Source of the DNA: Isotricha intestinalis | Lineage: Eukaryota; Ciliophora; Litostomatea; Vestibuliferida; Isotrichidae | Direction of reading: 5' to 3' | Assembly: GCA_023807065.1 (NCBI GenBank) | Contig: JAJJLU010004206.1 | Coordinates: forward strand, 1-16,715 | DNA length: 16,715 nt | Part shown: positions 8,040 through 16,204 of the stretch, piece after piece | Layout: each line of letters starts with the position of its first letter | Position numbering within the stretch: the stretch's first letter is position 1 | Position numbers and translations under genes: made by a program | Notes under the pieces: model-generated | Told to the model about the DNA's origin: nothing | What the model saw: the letters and a program-made list of their open reading frames with translations, nothing else | Databases searched by the model: none

Positions 8040-9908
8040 TTATTCTTGATTTTCATCTTCCTCATTTTTTTCCATTCTTTCTTGAATAAATCTTCTTTGA
8101 ATATCTCTATTCATTAAAATAATTTTTTTATCAACAATATCTTTTTTTCTAACAATGTAAGTTTTATTAAAATTATCTTTAGCTTCTTCTTCACCTTCTT
8201 CAATAATTTTTCTAATATCATCAGTAATAAAACCAGTATCTTTTAATTTTCTACAAATAAATATATTTTTTTCAGGATAAATAGGAATAATTTTAGCTTG
8301 AGTTAAAGGTTGATATTTTTGAGGTAATTTAATTATTTTATCTAAAACTTGAATTTCTTTATATCTACTTTTAGAATCTACTTTTTTTTCAAACCAAATA
8401 TAACTTTTACTTCCATCATTATTATTTTTAACACTTAAATTAACATGATTTTTATCTTTTTGCATATTTCTTTTAAAATTTTCAACTTGTTCTTCATTTA
8501 AATATTCAATAACATCATTAGTTTTATTATCAATGGCAAATAATCTTGGAGGAAAAAAATTTTTAGGAACTTCACTAAATCTAACTTCAGGATGAATATA
8601 AAAATCTTCTTTATATCTTGGTGAATTAGGTTCAATGTCATCAATATTTTTTTCATTCATTTCTGGAATTGTTGTTCCTTCAATTTTACATTTTGCAATT
8701 CCATTAGAATGAATTTCAAATATATTTGTTTCATCATCTCTTGTCCAAATTTTTCCCTTTGCTAAATCACATGTATATATTCCTCCTTTTCTTTCTGAAT
8801 TTTTCCCATTTAATTCAAATAAATAATCAACATCTAATAAATCATCAAAATTTTTTTTCATTCCTAAATCATTTAATCTTTTTCTTTCATTTGAAGTAAT
8901 AATGACAATATCACCATCTTGATTAATTCTAATAATAGTACCATCATTTCTAGAAATAAGAGTAACTGTATTATAAGAATAAATATTAAATTCTTCTGTA
9001 GCTTTTTTTTCTTTATAAGTATAAACTAAAGTATTATTAGGTAAAACAATTTTGCTTAATCTTCCATCATAACTTCTAGTCATTAAATTATCTGAACCCA
9101 TTAAAGCTTCTGTTGAACCTGCAGCAATACAAGTTTGAGTTCTTTTTTTAACTTGATCATATATTATTTCTACACTTGGATAATTATCATTTTCTATTAT
9201 ATAATGTGTTACTTCTTTATATGTTGGTGATGTATATATTTTTGTATTATCTGAATGTATTACATATTTACTCTTATCTGGATAATCTATTATTAATACA
9301 TTATCTTGTTTTACTATTGAATGAGTATTTGTGTCTTTTTCAAAATTTTTGGTTATTAATATTGACTCGTTTTCATTTATATCATTTTCATCATTTATAT
9401 TTCTTGCTAATCTAAATCCTTTATTATTTGTATTTGTTGCTAAATTACTTACAATTGAACATGTATTTCCTGTACAATATTCAATTTTTGTTTCTAATGG
9501 GAAATTTCTTATTACTGTTGCTTTACTTGAAATTATTCTATATTGTTCTTCACTTGAACTAAAATTATAATTTAAATTTTGAGTGCTATTTTTATAATGT
9601 TTCATACATATTTCACCTGCTGGTAAAATTTGAATAAATAAACCATCTGGTAAAGTTAATGAACTAATACTTCCTGAATTCATATCTATAGGATTTTCAT
9701 TATTATTAAATAATCCAGTATAATTATCTTTAAATATTACACTTAATTTTAATCCATCTGGGAAATTTAACCAAAATTCATTTAAATTTTCTTCATTTTT
9801 TTTTATTCCAAATACTAAATCATTTTTTCTTACATATGATACTGTTGTATTAAATATTCCATTTTCTAATAATTTTTTTATAAATACTCCATTATCACTT
9901 GGAAACAT
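8040..9908 (-). CDS. SPAG17: SPAG17/PF6 central-pair protein, C-terminal half
   Basis: A 622-codon frame ending in TAA that matches the C-terminal part of SPAG17 (Chlamydomonas PF6), the large scaffold of the C1a projection of the axonemal central pair. Seen: repeated beta-hairpin-like segments of SPAG17 type, for example LPDGLFIQILPAG (about 85-97), SRNDGTIIRINQDGDIVII (about 320) and NIFEIHSNGIAKC (about 395), then an ending rich in charged helices. The Met at 9908 is not the real start. The same frame is open upstream to about 10037, and the residues before it (VYEADDLKVGETSERIKYMFPSDNG) continue the SPAG17 homology. It is therefore the continuation of the frame ending at 9995, separated only by a one-base frame change. 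A frame-corrected product would be about 1485 residues, shorter than the roughly 2200-2300 of human and Chlamydomonas; the terminal part of the longer proteins is not seen. Confidence 0.82.
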   Translation of the reverse strand: MFPSDNGVFIKKLLENGIFNTTVSYVRKNDLVFGIKKNEENLNEFWLNFPDGLKLSVIFKDNYTGLFNNNENPIDMNSGSISSLTLPDGLFIQILPAGEICMKHYKNSTQNLNYNFSSSEEQYRIISSKATVIRNFPLETKIEYCTGNTCSIVSNLATNTNNKGFRLARNINDENDINENESILITKNFEKDTNTHSIVKQDNVLIIDYPDKSKYVIHSDNTKIYTSPTYKEVTHYIIENDNYPSVEIIYDQVKKRTQTCIAAGSTEALMGSDNLMTRSYDGRLSKIVLPNNTLVYTYKEKKATEEFNIYSYNTVTLISRNDGTIIRINQDGDIVIITSNERKRLNDLGMKKNFDDLLDVDYLFELNGKNSERKGGIYTCDLAKGKIWTRDDETNIFEIHSNGIAKCKIEGTTIPEMNEKNIDDIEPNSPRYKEDFYIHPEVRFSEVPKNFFPPRLFAIDNKTNDVIEYLNEEQVENFKRNMQKDKNHVNLSVKNNNDGSKSYIWFEKKVDSKSRYKEIQVLDKIIKLPQKYQPLTQAKIIPIYPEKNIFICRKLKDTGFITDDIRKIIEEGEEEAKDNFNKTYIVRKKDIVDKKIILMNRDIQRRFIQERMEKNEEDENQE

Positions 9909-9994
9909 ATATTTTATTCTTTCACTTGTTTCTCCTACTTTTAAATCATCTGCTTCATAAACTTCTAATTCTTCTTTTTTTTCTTCATTTGGAT

Positions 9995-10037
9995 TTAAGT
10001 TTTTTTTAATAATGTTGTTGATGTTAAATTCATATTA
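9995..10037 (-). other. -1 frame-change site in the SPAG17 gene
   Basis: The downstream frame has a stop at about 10038-10040 and the upstream frame stops at 9995-9997, so the change of frame must fall between them. The only homopolymer there is A8 on the coding strand (T8 at 10000-10007), read TTA AAA AAA ACT TAA. One extra A, or a -1 slip on A-AAA-AAA, gives ...AAA AAA AAC TTA AAT and joins the two halves. Either an assembly or real one-base deletion or ribosomal slippage would produce this. Confidence 0.75.
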
Positions 10038-12496
10038 TTTTTATCTTCTTCAATTTCAAATTTAAATCCTGTTTTAACTGTTTCATTCATAATATTTTTT
10101 TTATCAGTTTTTTTAGAATTTTTTTCTAATTTTGATTGAGTTTTATTTTTTGAATCTTCTTCTTTTTCACTTACTTGTTTAAATTTTGGAGCAAAGAAAT
10201 TTATCCAATTTTCAAAATCAGGTTTACTTAAATAACGATAAGATTTTCTTCTTCTAAAAACTCTTCCTTTTGGACATCTATAATAACATATTAACATAGT
10301 TTTATTATTTCTTTCATCAAATTTAGCATAATTTTCATAATCAAACATCATCATTTTATTTAATTCTTGTTTAAATAAATCTTTATCATAATATTCTTCA
10401 TATATTCTATCTCCTAAATTTACTTTTCTTTCTGGAATTTTTTCATATAACATTTCTTCAAAGAATTTAATATTGTAATATTTATCATAAAGTAATCTTG
10501 GGATTTTTCTTTGTAACATATAAGGATAAATTTCATTGTTTTTTCCTTTATTAAATATATAATCTTTTACTTTCATATTATAATATTTTTCAAGACATTC
10601 TTCTATTTTTGGCATACAAAGAAATAAGTTGAAATTTTTTTCAGCAAGAAAAACATATCTATCATTTATTTTTTCTTCTAAAGAAATTTTATATATATCA
10701 TCATGATAGTCAATAATAATATTAAAAGGAGAAGAATTTTTATCACATTTTGACATAGAAGAATCAACTTTAATATGTTCTTTTTGTTCTGATAAAATAG
10801 GATGACTAATATTTTCTTTATTAATAATATTATTTTGATTATCTTGATTTAATAAATTATTTTTAAATTGAAAAACATTGTTAACCTGTGAAGATAAAGA
10901 TTGTTTTATTGGAGAAGGAGTAGGAACAAGAGAATTTATTTCAGAAGGATTCGCATCATTTAAAGGAGCACTTTTTTTAGTTTTAATATCACTAAGTTTT
11001 CTTTGAAGATTAGTTTCTTCTTTTTTTTCATTTTCATTTATTACTTTTGGACTTTCTATTTTATATTTTTCAGATTCCATAAATTCATAAGTGAATAAAT
11101 CTATATTATCATTAAAAACTCCATCAAAATTATTTATTGTATATATTAAATCATTTCGATTATCAATTCTTCTTTCTTTAATTAAATCAGCACAAAAAAT
11201 TAATAAACTTCTTCCAATCGAATCATTTTCATAATTCACATTACTATTAATATTTACACAATTATTAACTGTAAATATTTTTGGTTTATCATCTTCTTCA
11301 CATAATTTAATTAATTTCTTTGTTTTACTCCAATTATTATAATATACAAATTGAGCATGCATTCTGGCTAAATAAACTAAATATTTTTTATAAAAATATG
11401 AAATTGTATCTTCTTGTGTTTCTTCATTTAATATTTTATAATTAAAATCTTCATTTGTAAAACAACATTTTCTCATTTTAGAAAATTTATCCGAATTATC
11501 TTTTAATTCTTTAAATTTATGATAAACATCCAATAAATCAACTTCAACCAATTCATCTTCAACATTATCATCTTTTTTATCTTCATTTTTTTTTTCTTCT
11601 TCTTTTTTACCAATTTTTGAAGTTTTAGTATCATTCATTTCATCATCTTTTTTATTTTCATCATTTTCAGTATCTAAAATATTATTAATTTTAGGAACTA
11701 ATAAAGTACTAGTAAAATATTTTTGAATTAAAGCTTGATCTTTATCTAATTTATTATCTTTTTGAACAGGTTTTCCTTTTTTATCAAGAACAACTTCTTC
11801 TTCTTGAGGAGGATTATATTCATCAATATCATTTAATAAATAAAATGAATTTACTGTTATTTGTTCATTATTTTCATTTATTTCATTTTCTAAACACATA
11901 AATTCTTCTTCTGAAAGAGGATAATTATATAATATTACAAACATTTCATTTGTATATTCATCATATTTTGGAATTTCTATTTCTTCTGGTTTTGGATATA
12001 CTTTTTTATTTTTATCATCTTTTTTTTTTTCTTCTTTTTTTTTTTTATCTTCTTCTGCGTTTTTTTTTTCTATTTCTTCTTGTTCTTTCCAATAATTTTC
12101 TGCTTCTTCTTTTTCTTTTTCAGCTTCTTCAATTTTATCAAAAATAATTTTTTTTTCTTTTCTACAAGGAATAGATTTTTCAATAATTAAATTTAAAGCA
12201 GCTTTAGAAAGTTCCCAAGGAGAAATATCTTTATGTTCTGGTATTGCTTCTCCTTTTCCTACTTTTTTTTCTGATGGATCTTCATATATTTTATTCTCTT
12301 TTGCATAGTCAATTATGTGCTCTCTAGTTATAAAATGGAATAATGTGTCATTTTGAAGATTTTTATAAAATGTTTCAAATATTTTATATTTTGTTTCAGG
12401 GTTCTTAAAATTTAATATTAATGATGATATTATCATGTTTGCCGGAGGAAGATTTGTTACATCTATTTCTTCTTTTTTACCAGCTTTTGGTTTCAT
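9995..12496 (-). CDS. SPAG17: SPAG17/PF6 central-pair protein, N-terminal half
   Basis: An 833-codon frame starting at ATG 12496 after an A-rich leader. The order of features matches SPAG17: an N-terminal helical block (ANMIISSLILNF, then SPWELSKAALNLI at about 95), a Lys/Glu-rich segment (about 125-180), a short beta motif EMFVILYNYPLS (about 190), and a long low-complexity charged linker. A conserved block at about 620-780 includes FNLFLCMPKIEEC, RIYEEYYDKDLFKQEL and YRYLSKPDFENWINFF, equivalent to the SPAG17 segment around FTEHFKPKVLLQVL in mammals. The protein belongs to the C1a projection of the central apparatus and controls ciliary beating, so the organism is expected to have motile 9+2 cilia. 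The frame ends in TAA at 9995-9997 just after an A8 run, while homology continues in the -1 frame. It shares a 687-bp divergent region with the Hook-like gene. Confidence 0.82.
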   Translation of the reverse strand: MKPKAGKKEEIDVTNLPPANMIISSLILNFKNPETKYKIFETFYKNLQNDTLFHFITREHIIDYAKENKIYEDPSEKKVGKGEAIPEHKDISPWELSKAALNLIIEKSIPCRKEKKIIFDKIEEAEKEKEEAENYWKEQEEIEKKNAEEDKKKKEEKKKDDKNKKVYPKPEEIEIPKYDEYTNEMFVILYNYPLSEEEFMCLENEINENNEQITVNSFYLLNDIDEYNPPQEEEVVLDKKGKPVQKDNKLDKDQALIQKYFTSTLLVPKINNILDTENDENKKDDEMNDTKTSKIGKKEEEKKNEDKKDDNVEDELVEVDLLDVYHKFKELKDNSDKFSKMRKCCFTNEDFNYKILNEETQEDTISYFYKKYLVYLARMHAQFVYYNNWSKTKKLIKLCEEDDKPKIFTVNNCVNINSNVNYENDSIGRSLLIFCADLIKERRIDNRNDLIYTINNFDGVFNDNIDLFTYEFMESEKYKIESPKVINENEKKEETNLQRKLSDIKTKKSAPLNDANPSEINSLVPTPSPIKQSLSSQVNNVFQFKNNLLNQDNQNNIINKENISHPILSEQKEHIKVDSSMSKCDKNSSPFNIIIDYHDDIYKISLEEKINDRYVFLAEKNFNLFLCMPKIEECLEKYYNMKVKDYIFNKGKNNEIYPYMLQRKIPRLLYDKYYNIKFFEEMLYEKIPERKVNLGDRIYEEYYDKDLFKQELNKMMMFDYENYAKFDERNNKTMLICYYRCPKGRVFRRRKSYRYLSKPDFENWINFFAPKFKQVSEKEEDSKNKTQSKLEKNSKKTDKKNIMNETVKTGFKFEIEEDKNNMNLTSTTLLKKT

Positions 12497-13183
12497 TTTT
12501 TTTTTTTGTTAGTTATGGTTTTTAAAAATTAATGATTTTTTAGAAATATTTAATTTTTTTTATTTAATTTATTTTAGTTTTTTTTTATGTTTTTATTTTT
12601 ATTTTTTATATTAATTATTTCGGAAATAATCATAAATATATATGTTATTGAATTTACATAATTTTTATAATGACTAATTTATCAATTAATTATATATAAT
12701 TAATAAAAAGAAAGGAAAGATTCCTTTTAATTATCTATTTTTTAAATTAGATTAATTGTTTTTATCTCTCATTATCTAATATTTATATTCAAACAATATT
12801 CCTTTTTTTTATTAATAATTAATTCATATTTCAAAATTTAATAAAATTTTTTAATAATTTAACATAATAATTATAATATTAAAAAATATTATAACCATAT
12901 TTATAGTTCAGAAATAATTTATCTTTTTTAATACTTTTCATCACTATTAAAATGCAATCAATCTTTTGTTAAAGTTATCATTAACTTCCCATACTAATGA
13001 TTTCAAAAGAAAATTCATAAAATCTTCTTATAATTAAATCAACATTTTTATCATAATCTATAAACTGTGATATTATTTGATATTTGGCCTAAATAAATTA
13101 AATTAAATTGAATTGATTTTATTATTTATTATCTATAAAATAATAAAAAAAAAAATAATAAAATTAATCTAATAATATTAAAT
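12497..13183. promoter_or_regulatory. Divergent intergenic region between SPAG17 and Hook-like gene
   Basis: The largest complete spacer (687 bp) must hold both 5' flanks. It is A/T-rich with slightly more C and G between about 12900 and 13090. Two short perfect hairpins are seen: 12614-12630 (ATTATTT, loop CGG, AAATAAT) and 12711-12727 (AAAGGAA, loop AGA, TTCCTTT). A 20-bp A/T palindrome lies at 12685-12704. No tRNA, snRNA or coding-like frame is recognised, and the hairpins may be chance. Confidence 0.4.
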
Positions 13184-14911
13184 ATGAATACTAACATTTT
13201 ATTTTCTGCAATCAATCATATTTTTTCTTGTTTTAAAAATAATGAAAAAAAAGAACTGAAAGATATCATAGATAGTCAAATATTATTAAATATTGGATTA
13301 GAATTAGAACCTGAATTATTTAAACCACTTAAAACTTCATTAACATTCGATAAAAATTATGGAATATTAATGGTAGAATTAACAGAAATAAAAAATATAT
13401 TAATTAAAATATTAGAAATATCAGATTTCAAACCAAATGAAAAATTTAATGAAATAAAAAACATAGATAGTTTAACCTTAGCAAAATATAATGAAAATGA
13501 AATAATAAAATTATTGAAAATTATAGCATTAGATATATTTTTTTGTAGTGAAAAAGCGAATTTAATAGATATAATAGATAAATTAGATGAAAATGAACAA
13601 AATGAATTATATGAAATATTACAAATGAATGTTAAATTTGATGATGAAAATGAAAGAAATACAATAAGACAAACAATAAGAGAAACAATTAGACCAAGTT
13701 ATTATAGAGAAAGTATTCAAAGTAATAATATGTTGAATTATTCTTTAGATAGAAATACAATTACTCCTGATTTTTCTATTAATGATTCTTTTCATCAAAG
13801 AATAAAAATGTTAGAAGAAGAATTATCTAAAGAAATAGAAAAAAATAAAATATTAGAAAGTATTAAAAAAAAAAATACTGAATTAGAAACTGAAAATATT
13901 GAATTAAAAAGCCAAGTTAGTAGTTTAAATACTCAAAAGGATTTTTTGAAAAAAGTAAATGAAGTTAATGAAGAAAAAATAGATAAATTAACAAAAGAAA
14001 ATGCGAAAGTAAAAGAATTAAAAGAATTATTAGAAGAAACAAAAAAAAAGAATAAAGAATTAATTGAAGAAAATGAAAAATTAAAAAATGAAGAAAATAT
14101 AATTAATACTAAATTAAAAGATTGTGAGCAAAAAATAAATTCTCAAAATGAATATATTAGTGATATGAAAATTAGACTTGAAGATTCTCAAAAAAAATAT
14201 GATAAAGTTGTTCAAAATTTAAAAATTGCAAATGAGAAATTAAAACAAAGTTTATTAAATGAAAAAAATAATGGAATTACTAAAGAAGCTTATCAAATAT
14301 TAAACACTAAAGTTGAAACTTTAAATGTTAATTTAAAAGAAAAAGATGAAATTATTGAAAAATTAAGAAAAGATTTAGAAAAAAGTAATTTAACAATTAA
14401 TTATATGAAAAAAAATAATAATAATAATAAAAATAATGAAAATAACGAAAAAATCAATGAAGAAAAAAAAGATTTATTTAATTCTAAGACAATGAATATT
14501 TTTAATTTAAATAATAATAATACATTAGAATTAAATAATAATAAAATACAAATTAATCAAAATATTAAAATTGAAGAAGTGAATAATAATAATACAAATA
14601 AAATAAATGACACTTTTATTGAATATATTGAAAAGATTAAAGTTTTACAAGAAGAAGTTCAAAAAGAACAAATGATGAAAGAAATGATTAAATTAGAATA
14701 TGAAAATGATAAAATGAAATATAAAGAAAAAACAGAAAAAGAATTTAATTTAATATCTGGTTGTATGTATAAAGTTGCTACAGAACATTTTCATTTAAAA
14801 ATATTGTTAGATAATTATTTTAGATTATATGGTAATATAGATAAAAAAGGACTATTAAAAATTGAAAAAAATAGAAAATATGGAAAAAAAATATATGGAG
14901 AAATTATATAA
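13184..14911 (+). CDS. Hook-family microtubule/dynein adaptor-like coiled-coil protein
   Basis: A 575-residue protein ending in TAA. Residues 1-147 match the HOOK domain, a calponin-homology variant. ELKDIIDSQILLNIGLELEP aligns with the DG..L...L..I.P block; IKNILIKILEISDF with the N-L..IL..I helix; and LLKIIALDIFFCSEKANLIDII with the conserved LL-L-LGCAVNCE..EYI segment. A short TIRQTIRETIR motif follows (about 160-172). Residues about 205-408 and 480-530 are heptad-like Glu/Lys/Leu coiled coil, interrupted by an Asn-rich linker (about 408-480). A small C-terminal patch LISGCMYKVATEHFHL (about 522) resembles the Hook ending. In animals and fungi Hook proteins activate cytoplasmic dynein and link it to early endosomes through FTS and FHIP. 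The two small GTPases just downstream on the same strand are suggestive only. The match is to the family and not to a particular paralogue. Confidence 0.72.
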   Translation: MNTNILFSAINHIFSCFKNNEKKELKDIIDSQILLNIGLELEPELFKPLKTSLTFDKNYGILMVELTEIKNILIKILEISDFKPNEKFNEIKNIDSLTLAKYNENEIIKLLKIIALDIFFCSEKANLIDIIDKLDENEQNELYEILQMNVKFDDENERNTIRQTIRETIRPSYYRESIQSNNMLNYSLDRNTITPDFSINDSFHQRIKMLEEELSKEIEKNKILESIKKKNTELETENIELKSQVSSLNTQKDFLKKVNEVNEEKIDKLTKENAKVKELKELLEETKKKNKELIEENEKLKNEENIINTKLKDCEQKINSQNEYISDMKIRLEDSQKKYDKVVQNLKIANEKLKQSLLNEKNNGITKEAYQILNTKVETLNVNLKEKDEIIEKLRKDLEKSNLTINYMKKNNNNNKNNENNEKINEEKKDLFNSKTMNIFNLNNNNTLELNNNKIQINQNIKIEEVNNNNTNKINDTFIEYIEKIKVLQEEVQKEQMMKEMIKLEYENDKMKYKEKTEKEFNLISGCMYKVATEHFHLKILLDNYFRLYGNIDKKGLLKIEKNRKYGKKIYGEII

Positions 14912-15240
14912 ATAGATTAATTATTTTAAAAATAGGTTTTTTAAACTTTATTTTTTTTAAAAGAATTTTTTGTTTAAATCTATATCAAAAATTATATAAA
15001 TATGAAAATATTATTTTTTTAATTTAAAAATATATTTTTATAATTATTTTATTATTTGAAATTTCTATATTAATTAAGAAAAGATTTTTAATAATTAATA
15101 ATATTCTCTAAAACATATTTAAGCTCAAAATGTTTATAAAAAGTTAAAAAAAATCAAAATATATAAAACAATAAAAAAATTGCAAAAAATAAATATAAAT
15201 TGTTAAACTAAATATATTATTATTAAAAAAAGAAAAAAAA
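14912..15240. other. AT-rich intergenic spacer
   Basis: This 329-bp spacer lies between the Hook-like gene and the first GTPase copy, both on the plus strand. It is nearly pure A/T with A-runs directly before the GTPase ATG. I see no RNA gene, repeat or coding stretch. Confidence 0.45.
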
Positions 15241-15890
15241 ATGAAAAAAATAAAATTAATATTAGTAGGTGGTCAAGCAGTAGGAAAAACAAGTTTAATA
15301 AATCAATATCTAGACAAAACCTTTACAGAAAATTATTTAATGACAATGGGTTCAGATAAAACAATAAAAAAGATAAATATAGAAGGAAAAGAAGTATCAT
15401 TAGAAATATGTGATACTGTAGGACAACCTGATTATAGAGCAGAAATAAAATATTTATGAAAAATTCTGATATTGCATTAATAGTATATGATATTACTAAT
15501 AGAGAAAGTTTTGAAGAATTAACTAATTGGATTTATAGTGTTAATCAATCCAACAATAATAAAAATGTTATTTTTGGTATTGCAGCTAATAAAAGTGATT
15601 TATATGAACAAAAAGTTGTTAATAAAAAAGAAGGAGAAGAATTTGCTAAAAATAATAATATTTTATTCTTTGAAACTAGTGCTAAAGATTATGATAGTGT
15701 TGAAAATGTTTTTCTTACTTTAACTAAAGAATATTTAAAAAATAAAGAAGAAGAAGAAAGAAAAAATAAAGAAAAAGAAGAAGAAGAAAGAAAAAAAAAA
15801 GAAGAAGAAGAAAAAAAAAAACAACTTGAATTAATTGAGGAAGACATTAATAATGGTAAACATTGTAGTTCAAAATGTTCAATTATGTGA
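15241..15890 (+). pseudogene. Ras/Rab-like small GTPase, copy 1, with internal -1 frameshift
   Basis: Two overlapping frames (15241-15459 and 15456-15890) together encode a complete small GTPase of about 216 residues. Frame 1 holds the P-loop GGQAVGKTS, a switch I Thr (YLMTMG) and switch II DTVGQPDY. Frame 2 holds the NKSD and ETSAKD guanine-recognition motifs, a Glu/Lys-rich helix and the C terminus KCSIM, a CaaX prenylation box. Relative to copy 2 one base is missing between 15438 and 15456: the stretch between GGACAA and ATGAAA is 29 nt here and 30 nt there. Frame 1 therefore ends at TGA 15457-15459. Everything else is conserved, so it is either a very young pseudogene, an assembly error or a frameshifted gene. 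The switch II change (usual AGQE to VGQP) is unusual. The Rab signature WDTAGQE is absent (CDTVGQP), and the CaaX ending is more Ras-like. Confidence 0.75.
15744..15821 (+). repeat. Purine-rich low-complexity tract coding a Glu/Lys helix
   Basis: A GAA/AAA-type tract with a single T (15767) and an uninterrupted 54-nt homopurine run from 15768 to 15821. It encodes about 2.5 imperfect units of the form EEEER-KKK between the GTPase domain and the CaaX box of copy 1, and contains A10 and A11 runs. The protein segment would be a charged single alpha helix or coiled coil. Such tracts are prone to length change and to sequencing error. Confidence 0.7.
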
Positions 15891-16204
15891 AAATTTGTCT
15901 TTCATAAAAATTATTTTAAACTTTTTAAAAATAGAAAAAAAATTAAAATATAATTGAGTAGTAAAAAAAAATAATATAACTTTGAATTTATGCTTTTTTT
16001 TTCTTTTCTATTTTTTAATATTTATTATATAAAATGATTTATAATATTCTTTGATGAAAGAAATAATGTAGTTATTAATGAACTTAAATATAGCTTTTAA
16101 ATATTTGAATATTCAAAATATTAAAAAAAGTTTTATGAGTAAAATAAATTAAAAAATAAAAGTATATTTTTTAAAAACTAAATTTTTTATTTATAAACAT
16201 TTAA
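15891..16204. other. AT-rich spacer between tandem GTPase copies
   Basis: This 314-bp spacer lies between the TGA of copy 1 and the ATG of copy 2. It is A/T-rich with T-runs near 15997-16012. By eye it does not repeat the sequence upstream of copy 1, so the duplication does not obviously include the flank. No RNA gene or other element is seen. Confidence 0.45.

Noticed and set aside
9908..10037. Intron explaining the SPAG17 frame change
   Set aside because: The sequence on both sides is continuous coding with SPAG17-like residues, and no GT...AG segment could be removed without deleting conserved residues; a one-base change is simpler.
12685..12704. Perfect 20-bp A/T palindrome in the SPAG17-Hook spacer
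   Set aside because: At this base composition about one such palindrome is expected by chance in a window of this size.
15768..15821. Homopurine tract as a telomere or CRISPR-like array
   Set aside because: It lies in frame inside the GTPase tail, codes a regular Glu/Lys pattern, and has no spacer-repeat organisation.
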